Origin: Pseudomonadota bacterium | Lineage (GTDB): Bacteria; Pseudomonadota; Gammaproteobacteria; Burkholderiales; SG8-39 | DNA: 5,189 nt | NCBI GenBank assembly: GCA_021848555.1 | Contig: JAJZUN010000264.1 | Coordinates: 1-5,189, forward strand | Reading direction: 5' to 3' | In this document: piece after piece, positions 1 to 5,189 of the stretch | How positions within the stretch are numbered: position 1 is the first letter of the stretch | How the letters are laid out: every line of letters begins with the position of its first letter | Notes under the pieces: generated by a model | What the model saw: only the letters and a program-made list of their open reading frames with translations | What the model was told of the DNA's origin: nothing | Databases searched by the model: none | Made by a program: the position numbers and the translations under genes

Positions 1-227
1 CGCCCGCCGACCTGGTCGGTATAGGCGCCGCCGATCAGATTGAACGTGATCTGCGCCAGCACCGGCAGCGCGACCAGCGTGCCTATGCCCACCCCGGACA
101 TGCCCAGCTCGCTGGCGTAAAGCGGCACCAGGGGATAGGTCATGCCCAGCGCAAAATTCCAGGTAAACGAGCTGAGGAAGAACGGCAAGACCGATCGGTT
201 CGCCGTAGCCTCGGGTATTTTGTTCAT
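1..227 (-). CDS. Major facilitator superfamily (MFS) transporter, N-terminal fragment
   Basis: Only the first 75 codons are in the window; the gene runs off the left edge. The start is the ATG at 227, whose first bases form an ATGA overlap with the lnt stop codon. After a short polar N-terminus (MNKIPEATANRS), a first hydrophobic helix covers about residues 13-36 and a second about 46-68. The loop after it reads GGAYTDQVGGR, which matches the MFS motif A between TM2 and TM3 (G-x-x-x-D-x-x-G-G/R-R). MFS proteins are inner-membrane secondary transporters, usually with 12 or 14 helices. The substrate cannot be read from this fragment; a drug or metabolite efflux protein is one possibility. There is no Shine-Dalgarno sequence before the ATG, so translation is probably coupled to lnt. 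The fold is fairly sure, and the function is unknown. Confidence 0.82.
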   Translation of the reverse strand, partial: MNKIPEATANRSVLPFFLSSFTWNFALGMTYPLVPLYASELGMSGVGIGTLVALPVLAQITFNLIGGAYTDQVGG

Positions 228-1720
228 GCGGATGGCGGCGCCTGTCTTCTATAGCGCAGCGCGTACAGGCCGCACGCGAGCAGGGCGAGCAGCACCAGCG
301 GCGCGTTGCCCCAGCGCACGAAAGGCGTGGCGCCGCTGCGGCCCTGGGCGCTGCCCGTCAGCGTGCCCTGGGTGAAGGGCGCGAGGGCGGCGGTAACCCG
401 TCCCCGATGATCGATAATGGCGGTCATGCCGGTGTTGGTGGCGCGCAGCATGCCGCGGCCGGTCTCCAGCGCGCGCATGCGCGAAATCTGCAGATGCTGG
501 TGCGGCGCCAGCGAGTCGCCGAACCAGGCGACGTTGCTGATGTTCACGAGCAGCGTCGCCTCGGGCAGGAAGCGAATGATTTCGCCGCCGAACGCATCTT
601 CGTAGCAGATATCGACCGCGATTTTTTGTCCGGCGAGGGCCAGCGGCGCCTGCGCCGCGTTGCCGCGCGAGAAATCGGCGAGCGGAATTTTCAGCACCGA
701 CAGCACCCAGCCGAAGCCGGGCGGAATGAACTCTCCGAACGGAACCAGGTGGATTTTGTCGTAGCGCTGGGTGGGCGAGGCGCCCAGCGTGAGCGCGCTG
801 TTGTAATAGCGCCCGGGCGCCTCGCGCAGCGGCAGGCCCAGGATCAGGTCGCCGCCGTGGCCGCGCGCGCTGCGCTCGAGCGCGCGCACCAGCTCCGGGT
901 CGATCAAGTCGAGAAAACGCGGTATCGCGGTCTCGGGCAGGATGGTGAGGCGCGCCGCCGAGCGTTCGATCATGCGCTGGTACAGCTGCACGGTGGAAGC
1001 GAAACGCGCCGCGTCCCATTTGAGGTCCTGCGCGATATTTCCCTGCAGCAGGCTCACCGTAACCGGCGCGCCCAGCGGCTGGGTCCATTCGACGCGCGCC
1101 AGGCCCCACCCCAGGCCCAGGATCAAGGCGAGGGACGCGAGCGCCCGGCCGCGCGTTGCGGCGCGGGCGAGCGCGAGCAGCAGTCCTGCGCCGAGCCACA
1201 CCAGCCAGGACAAAGCGAATACGCCGGCGATAGGGGCGTAGCCGCCCAGCGGCGTATCGGTTTGCGAATAACCCAGGATCAGCCAGGGAAAGCCGGTGAA
1301 CACCCACGAGCGCAGCCACTCCGTCAGCACCCATAGCGCCGGGATCAGCAGCAATTGCCGCGCCGCGGGCGGCCCGGCTATGCGTGCCTGCAGGTAACCG
1401 ACCAGGGCCGGATACAGCGCGAGAAAGGCGCAGAACAGCAGGGTCGCGGCGGCCGCGAGCGGCGCCGGCATGGCGCCGAATTGGTGCAGGCTGACATAGA
1501 CCCAGCTGACGCCGGCCAGAAACAGGCCCAGCCCGTAGGCGAAACCGAGCGCGGCCGCGCGGCGCGGCGCGGCCGCGCCCTGCCACAGCCAGAGCAGCCC
1601 GGCGGCGCCCAGCACAGGCAGGGGGGCGAGGCCCAGGGGCGCGAACCCCGCTACCGTGGCCGCGCCGAGGAGGAATGCCGCTAAGTGGGCGCGTGCCTGC
1701 CGCAATCCGTCGGGAATCAT
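224..1720 (-). CDS. lnt: Apolipoprotein N-acyltransferase Lnt
   Basis: This inner-membrane enzyme moves an acyl chain from a phospholipid to the amino group of the diacylglyceryl-cysteine of apolipoproteins, the last step of lipoprotein maturation before Lol export. The protein is 498 residues, against about 512 in E. coli. Hydrophobic helices fill roughly residues 12-48, 55-113, 121-150 and 160-210. A periplasmic carbon-nitrogen hydrolase (nitrilase-like) domain follows from about 219 to 460, and a last helix lies at about 473-489. The expected catalytic triad is present: E263 in LPETAIPRF, K322 in RYDKIHLVPFGEF and C372 in VDICYED. W235 (QGNIAQDLKW) and E330 also sit at conserved spots. The start ATG at 1720 overlaps the corC stop by 4 bp, and the stop overlaps the start of the MFS gene in the same way. 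Only a weak GGGA lies upstream of the start. The gene looks complete and functional. Confidence 0.97.
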   Translation of the reverse strand: MIPDGLRQARAHLAAFLLGAATVAGFAPLGLAPLPVLGAAGLLWLWQGAAAPRRAAALGFAYGLGLFLAGVSWVYVSLHQFGAMPAPLAAAATLLFCAFLALYPALVGYLQARIAGPPAARQLLLIPALWVLTEWLRSWVFTGFPWLILGYSQTDTPLGGYAPIAGVFALSWLVWLGAGLLLALARAATRGRALASLALILGLGWGLARVEWTQPLGAPVTVSLLQGNIAQDLKWDAARFASTVQLYQRMIERSAARLTILPETAIPRFLDLIDPELVRALERSARGHGGDLILGLPLREAPGRYYNSALTLGASPTQRYDKIHLVPFGEFIPPGFGWVLSVLKIPLADFSRGNAAQAPLALAGQKIAVDICYEDAFGGEIIRFLPEATLLVNISNVAWFGDSLAPHQHLQISRMRALETGRGMLRATNTGMTAIIDHRGRVTAALAPFTQGTLTGSAQGRSGATPFVRWGNAPLVLLALLACGLYALRYRRQAPPSA

Positions 1721-2550
1721 TGATCCCGCGGCTTTTGCACCAGCAGGGTGTGCACGCGGCGGCTGTCGGCGCGCATCACCTGGAACTTGAATCCGCCGAT
1801 GATGATGTTCTCGCCGCGCTTGGGCACCCGGCCGAATCGGCTGATCACCAGGCCTCCCACCGTGTCGTAGGCCTCGTCCGCGAATTCGGTGCCGAACGCC
1901 TCGTTGAAATCGGTGATCTCGGTCTGCGCCTTGACCCGGTACTGGCCGCTCGATTCGGGCAGGATGTTGTCTTCCGTTTCGTCGAAGTCGTACTCGTCCT
2001 CGATGTCGCCGACGATCTGCTCCAGCACGTCTTCAATGGTCACCAGACCGGCGACGCCGCCGTATTCGTCCACCACGATGGCCATGTGGTTGCGGCTGGC
2101 GCGGAATTCGCGCAGCAGTATGTTCAGGCGTTTGGATTCGGGCACGAACACGGCGGGGCGCAGCATCTCGCGCACGTCGAATTCCTCTTCGCCGGCGTAA
2201 TAGTGCAGCAAATCCTTGGCGAGCAGGATGCCGAGCACGTTGTCGCGCTCGCGGTCGATCACCGGGAAACGCGAATGCGCCGTCGAGATCACCGAGGGGA
2301 TGAACTTGTCCGGCGTCTCGCCGATGTCGACCACGTCCATCTGCGCGCGCGGAATCATGATGTCGCGCACCTGCATCTCCGACACCTGCAGCACGCCCTC
2401 GATCATCGACAGGGCCTCGGAGTCGATCAGATTGTGCGCGTAGGCGGAATGCAGCAGCTGGACCAGCTGCTCGCGGTCCTCCGGCCCGCGCAGGATCAGC
2501 GCCGACAGGCGTTCGAGGAATGAGGGTTTATGTTCTTTTTCGTCGTGCAT
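1717..2550 (-). CDS. corC: CorC/YbeX-type CBS-domain protein (magnesium/cobalt homeostasis)
   Basis: The protein is 277 residues, soluble, with no membrane segment; it is the short YbeX-like form lacking the DUF21 membrane domain of larger CorC/HlyC relatives. An N-terminal helical part (1-60) leads into a CBS pair. The first CBS domain starts around VRDIMIPRAQMDVV (61-74) and includes SRFPVIDR (93-100). The second covers about 130-185 with HMAIVVDEYGGVAGLVTIED (155-174), followed by the acidic linker EQIVGDIEDEYD. A CorC/HlyC C-terminal domain occupies about 200-275 (DFNEAFGTEF, DTVGGLVISRFGRVPKRGE). CBS pairs usually bind adenine nucleotides. The family is linked to Mg/Co efflux or tolerance, and YbeX also to ribosome metabolism. 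ATG at 2550 is the only usable start: no ATG or GTG lies between it and the in-frame TAG upstream. No Shine-Dalgarno sequence precedes it. The stop overlaps the lnt start (ATGA). Confidence 0.95.
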   Translation of the reverse strand: MHDEKEHKPSFLERLSALILRGPEDREQLVQLLHSAYAHNLIDSEALSMIEGVLQVSEMQVRDIMIPRAQMDVVDIGETPDKFIPSVISTAHSRFPVIDRERDNVLGILLAKDLLHYYAGEEEFDVREMLRPAVFVPESKRLNILLREFRASRNHMAIVVDEYGGVAGLVTIEDVLEQIVGDIEDEYDFDETEDNILPESSGQYRVKAQTEITDFNEAFGTEFADEAYDTVGGLVISRFGRVPKRGENIIIGGFKFQVMRADSRRVHTLLVQKPRDQ

Positions 2551-2618
2551 ATTGTGGTTGGCCGGGAGGGGGGAGGCGGTACGCGAACCGCTACTATCCT
2601 ACCACCACCTTCTATTGG
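2551..2618 (-). other. ybeY-corC intergenic leader, pyrimidine-rich, without Shine-Dalgarno
   Basis: This is the only gap between genes in the window, 68 bp long. Read on the minus strand it begins with a purine-rich part (AGAAGGTGGTGGTAGGATAG) and ends with a C/T tract, CCTCCCCCCTCCC (2564-2576), followed by GGCCAACCACAAT directly before the corC ATG. I find no convincing -35/-10 pair and no hairpin followed by a T run. A promoter for corC-lnt here can be neither shown nor excluded. Confidence 0.5.
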
Positions 2619-3098
2619 CTACGCAGAGGCGTAAGGATCGGGAAACCCTAGCTGCGCCAGGATCTTCCTTTCCAGCGCCTCCATGCGCGCCGCTGCGCGC
2701 GGCTGCTCGTGATCGTGTCCCTGCAGGTGCAGCGCGCCGTGCACCGTCAGGTGCGCGACATGCGCGGCGAGCGCCTTGCCCTGCGCGCGCGCCTCGCGCC
2801 GCAGCACCGGCGCGCACAGCACGATGTCCCCTGCGAGCACCTGGCCGCGTTCCCCGCCGCCGTAGCCGAAGCTGAGCACGTTGGTGGCGTAGTTGCGGTC
2901 GCGGTAGGCGCGGTTGAGCGCCCGCCCTTCGGCGGCGCCGACGTAGCGCACGGTGATCGCGGCGCTCTGCGCCAGGGCGGCCGCGAGCCAGCGGCGCAAC
3001 TCAGGCTCGGCCGGCAGGCCGGGGGAATTTACCGCCTTCTGCACGGTCAGTTCCAGTCTGGCCGCGCCGGACTCAGCCCTCGTTCTGCTGGCGCTCAT
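2619..3098 (-). CDS. ybeY: Endoribonuclease YbeY (rRNA maturation factor)
   Basis: YbeY is a single-strand-specific, metal-dependent RNase needed for 16S rRNA 3'-end maturation and, with partners, for 70S ribosome quality control. The protein has 159 residues, close to the usual 150-160. The zinc-binding signature H-x3-H-x5-H is intact as H120, H124 and H130 in HGALHLQGHDH. The conserved block LNRAYRDRNYATNVLSF (61-77) holds the arginine R66, which corresponds to the functional R59 of the E. coli protein, followed by GDIVLC (90-95). The start at 3098 lies inside the end of phoH (26-bp overlap). It gives about eight more N-terminal residues than E. coli YbeY, but no ATG, GTG or TTG lies closer until a GTG at codon 19, which would cut into the conserved strand. 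No Shine-Dalgarno sequence precedes it, so coupling to phoH is likely. Its place directly after a phoH-like gene is the classic ybeZ-ybeY pairing. Confidence 0.96.
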   Translation of the reverse strand: MSASRTRAESGAARLELTVQKAVNSPGLPAEPELRRWLAAALAQSAAITVRYVGAAEGRALNRAYRDRNYATNVLSFGYGGGERGQVLAGDIVLCAPVLRREARAQGKALAAHVAHLTVHGALHLQGHDHEQPRAAARMEALERKILAQLGFPDPYASA

Positions 3099-4017
3099 AG
3101 GCGTTGACGATGCGCTGCACCAGCGGGTGACGCACCACGTCCTCGGCGAGGAACTGCGTGAAGGCGAGGCCGCGCACCTCGGCCAGTATCCGGCGCGCCT
3201 CGATCAGGCCGCTCTTGCTGCCGCGCGGCAGGTCGATCTGGGTGACGTCGCCGGTGACCACCGCCTTGCTGCCGAAACCGATGCGCGTGAGGAACATTTT
3301 CATCTGCTCCGGCGTGGTGTTCTGCGCTTCGTCGAGGATGATGAAGGAGTGGTTGAGCGTGCGTCCGCGCATATACGCGAGCGGCGCGATCTCTATCGCC
3401 CCGCGCTCGAACATCCGTCCGACCTTGTCGAAGCCCATCAGGTCGTAGAGGGCGTCGTGCAGCGGGCGCAGATAGGGATTGACCTTCTCCGCCAGGTCGC
3501 CCGGGAGAAAACCCAGGCGCTCGCCTGCCTCGACCGCGGGGCGCACCAGCACGATGCGCTTCACCGCGTCGCGCTCCAGCGCGTCCACCGCGCAGGCCAC
3601 CGCCAGATAAGTCTTGCCGGTTCCCGCCGGGCCGATGCCGAAGGTGATGTCGTGTTCGAGTATGTTCTTCATGTACTCGACCTGGCGCGGAGTGCGTCCG
3701 TGCAGGTCGGGCTTGCGTGTGAGCAGGGCGGGGGTTTGCTCACCGGCGCTGGGCTCGCGGACTTCCACCAGGCCGAGCTGCACGTCGTCCAAGGTGAGGC
3801 CGCGCTTGGCCTGGTTGTAGAAGCGCTCCAGCACTTCGGCCCCGCGCGCGGTCTGGCGCGGATGGCCCTTGAGCACGAAGCGTTCGCCGCGGCGCGCGAT
3901 CGTGATGTCGAGCCCGATTTCGATCTGGCGCAGGTTTTCGTCGAACGCGCCGCACAAGGTCGCGAGGCGCTCGTTGTCGACCGGCGACAGCGTGACTTCC
4001 ACGGACCGCGGTTTCAT
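3073..4017 (-). CDS. ybeZ: PhoH-like NTPase (YbeZ)
   Basis: This is a 314-residue cytoplasmic PhoH-family protein, a P-loop NTPase of the helicase-like fold, encoded next to YbeY, its known partner in rRNA processing. The N-terminal 80 or so residues ([12 protein letters not shown]... GERFVLKG) look like the small nucleic-acid-binding region of this family. The PhoH domain follows from about 105 to 310: Walker A is GPAGTGKT (129-136), Walker B is FIILDEAQN (225-233), [10 protein letters not shown] (253-262) is the sensor-like motif, and [10 protein letters not shown] (292-301) is the conserved C-terminal arginine block. I chose ATG 4017 and not the in-frame ATG at 4107. Position 4017 gives an ATGA overlap with the miaB stop and the expected family length, while the 30 extra codons upstream would read Pro/Arg-rich sequence antiparallel in sense to nothing conserved and lie entirely inside miaB. 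No Shine-Dalgarno sequence is evident. Confidence 0.95.
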   Translation of the reverse strand: MKPRSVEVTLSPVDNERLATLCGAFDENLRQIEIGLDITIARRGERFVLKGHPRQTARGAEVLERFYNQAKRGLTLDDVQLGLVEVREPSAGEQTPALLTRKPDLHGRTPRQVEYMKNILEHDITFGIGPAGTGKTYLAVACAVDALERDAVKRIVLVRPAVEAGERLGFLPGDLAEKVNPYLRPLHDALYDLMGFDKVGRMFERGAIEIAPLAYMRGRTLNHSFIILDEAQNTTPEQMKMFLTRIGFGSKAVVTGDVTQIDLPRGSKSGLIEARRILAEVRGLAFTQFLAEDVVRHPLVQRIVNAYERQQNEG

Positions 4018-5189
4018 TGTGCGGCGCGGTCGCTCGCCGCGACCAGGTGGGTCGTTCCGCCCGCTGGCGCCAGGTGGACTGCGCCGCCCGACTCCGGAGC
4101 GCGGCATTCGCCGCCGGATGGAACGCGGACTTCGCCGCCCGACGTTGGAACGCGGTATTCGCCGCGTAGGGTATGCGATCGCGCGGCGGTGATGGTGATA
4201 TCGATCATGTGGCCGATGAGTTCGGGCGGGCCGGCGAAATTCACTACGCGGTTATTGCTGCAGCGGCCGCAGAGTTCGCCCGCATGTTTCTTTGCGGCGC
4301 CCTCGACCAGAACGCGTTGCGTGCCGCCTATCATGGACCGGCTGATGGCGCTCGCCTGCGCCTCGATTTGCGCCTGGAGGCGCGCCAGGCGTTCCTGCTT
4401 CAACGGCTGCGGGGTGTCGTCGGCGAGTTCGGCCGCCGGTGTGCCCGGTCGCGGACTGTAGAGAAAGGAGTAGGAGTCGTCGAAACCGATTTCGGCCACG
4501 AGCTTCATGGTCGCTTCGAAATCGCGCTCGGTCTCGCCGGGGAAGCCGACGATGAAGTCCGATGAAATCGAGACGCCGGGGCGCGCCGCGCGCAGCCGGC
4601 GGATGATGGACTTGTACTCGAGCGCGGTGTAGCCGCGCTTCATCGCGGCAAGCACGCGGTCCGAGCCCGACTGCAGTGGCAGATGCACATGGTCCGCGAG
4701 CTTGGGAATGCGCACGTAGGCATCGATCAGGCGCTGGGTGAAGTCCTTGGGATGCGAGGTGGTGTAGCGGATGCGCTCGATGCCGGGGATTTCGGCAACA
4801 TACTCGAGGAGCAGCGCAAAATCGGCGCGCTCCAGCGCGCCGTCCTTAGTGCTGACGATGTCGCCGCGGTAGGCGTTCACGTTCTGGCCGAGCAGGGTGA
4901 CTTCCTTCACGCCCGAGAGCGCGAGTTCCGCCACTTCGGTGAGCACATCCTCGAACGGGCGCGAAACCTCCTCGCCGCGGGTGTAGGGAACGACGCAGAA
5001 ACTGCAGTACTTGCTGCAGCCTTCCATGATGGAGACAAAGGCCGATGCGCTTGCCGGCCGCGCCGGCGGCAGGCGGTCGAATTTCTCTATCTCGGGAAAG
5101 GAGATATCGACCTGCGCCCGGCCGGTGCGCCGGCGCGCCTCGAGCAGGTCGGGCAGGCGGTGCAGGGTTTGCGGGCCGAATACCACGTC
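4014..5189 (-). CDS. miaB: tRNA-2-methylthio-N6-dimethylallyladenosine synthase MiaB (5' end missing)
   Basis: MiaB is a radical-SAM methylthiotransferase that adds a methylthio group to i6A37 of tRNAs reading UNN codons. The visible 391 residues start inside the protein ([16 protein letters not shown]), so most of the N-terminal UPF0004 domain with its own three cluster cysteines is outside the window. About 100 residues are missing by comparison with E. coli. Numbering from the window edge, the radical-SAM cluster motif CSKYCSFC is at 58-65. [27 protein letters not shown] and [11 protein letters not shown] follow in the usual order to 221. A TRAM domain spans about 286-342 (RVLVEG...[11 protein letters not shown]...LRGE). 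After the TRAM domain, the protein carries an unusual repetitive tail of about 48 residues, described separately. The TRAM strand contains a CGRC pair (C307, C310), where many relatives have GRT. The stop overlaps the phoH start (ATGA). Confidence 0.97.
   Translation of the reverse strand, partial: DVVFGPQTLHRLPDLLEARRRTGRAQVDISFPEIEKFDRLPPARPASASAFVSIMEGCSKYCSFCVVPYTRGEEVSRPFEDVLTEVAELALSGVKEVTLLGQNVNAYRGDIVSTKDGALERADFALLLEYVAEIPGIERIRYTTSHPKDFTQRLIDAYVRIPKLADHVHLPLQSGSDRVLAAMKRGYTALEYKSIIRRLRAARPGVSISSDFIVGFPGETERDFEATMKLVAEIGFDDSYSFLYSPRPGTPAAELADDTPQPLKQERLARLQAQIEAQASAISRSMIGGTQRVLVEGAAKKHAGELCGRCSNNRVVNFAGPPELIGHMIDITITAARSHTLRGEYRVPTSGGEVRVPSGGECRAPESGGAVHLAPAGGTTHLVAASDRAAQ
4042..4170 (-). 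repeat. Five imperfect in-frame 24-27 bp tandem repeats at the 3' end of miaB
   Basis: On the plus strand the units are 4147-4170 (24 bp), 4120-4146 (27), 4096-4119 (24), 4069-4095 (27) and 4042-4068 (27). The first three share GGAACGCGGnnTTCGCCGC with one or two differences per pair outside the variable positions. The last two share CCAGGTGG and CCGCCCG with each other. All lengths are multiples of three. On the minus strand they encode the 8-9 residue units [35 protein letters not shown] and GGTTHLVA, which form the C-terminal tail of MiaB. The array starts at the end of the TRAM domain, where the sequence RGE is normal for the family, so the repeats may have grown from that native end. The array stops 25 bp before the phoH start codon. 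Confidence 0.8.

Noticed and set aside
407..1336. Long plus-strand open frame opposite lnt
   Set aside because: Shadow of a well-supported lnt with intact catalytic residues; composition is typical of a GC-rich antisense frame.
1675..2523. Long plus-strand open frame opposite corC
   Set aside because: It mirrors the corC codons, is very rich in His, Val, Asp and Gln with no known motif, and corC itself is certain.
2564..2576. G-rich run on the plus strand (GGGAGGGGGGAGG) as a G-quadruplex
   Set aside because: Four separate runs of three G are not present; at best a weak two-layer structure on the template strand could form.
2576..2591. Small inverted repeat GCGGT/ACCGC in the ybeY-corC gap
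   Set aside because: Five base pairs with a 6-nt loop is easily expected by chance at this GC content; no link to an operator or terminator is visible.
2620..2633. Hairpin TACGC-loop-GCGTA across the ybeY stop codon, possible terminator
   Set aside because: The stem is only 5 bp with a 4-nt loop and no T run follows on the minus strand, so it does not look like an intrinsic terminator.
4042..4170. CRISPR array or REP-type mobile repeat
   Set aside because: The units are directly adjacent with no spacers, imperfect, in frame within miaB, and there is no cas gene or transposase nearby.
2953..4461. A 502-codon open frame on the plus strand opposite ybeY, phoH and miaB
   Set aside because: It lies antisense to three clear conserved genes, its translation is rich in Arg, Ala, His and Gln as expected for a shadow frame in GC-rich DNA, and no domain is recognisable.

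Overview
The window is high-GC bacterial chromosomal DNA, with a strongly GC-biased third codon position. It carries a single run of six genes, all on the minus strand, so transcription goes from the right edge to the left. The order miaB - phoH-like (ybeZ) - ybeY - corC (ybeX) - lnt is the well-known conserved cluster of Beta- and Gammaproteobacteria. The high GC and the character of the proteins suggest a betaproteobacterium. That placement is an inference from gene order and remembered family resemblance, not from a search.

Layout in transcription order: miaB (5189 to 4014, 5' end outside the window); a phoH-like ATPase (4017 to 3073); ybeY (3098 to 2619); a 68-bp gap (2618 to 2551); corC (2550 to 1717); lnt (1720 to 224); and the first 75 codons of a major facilitator transporter (227 to 1, running off the left edge). 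Three junctions (miaB/phoH, corC/lnt, lnt/MFS) are 4-bp ATGA overlaps of stop and start. phoH and ybeY overlap by 26 bp. None of the five visible start codons has a clear Shine-Dalgarno sequence, so translational coupling probably carries much of the expression. No promoter or intrinsic terminator was recognised.

The first four genes concern RNA and ribosomes. MiaB modifies A37 of tRNA. The PhoH-like NTPase and the YbeY metal-dependent RNase are linked to 16S rRNA maturation and ribosome quality control. CorC is a CBS-domain protein linked to divalent metal tolerance and, in recent work, to ribosome metabolism. Lnt is the last enzyme of lipoprotein maturation in the inner membrane. The MFS transporter is probably an accessory addition to the operon tail.

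No new multi-gene system is visible. The most unusual feature is the 3' end of miaB, where five in-frame, imperfect 24-27 bp repeats encode a glycine-rich C-terminal extension after the TRAM domain. The three best-preserved copies each carry a small GC-only inverted repeat, and the array ends 25 bp before the phoH start codon.
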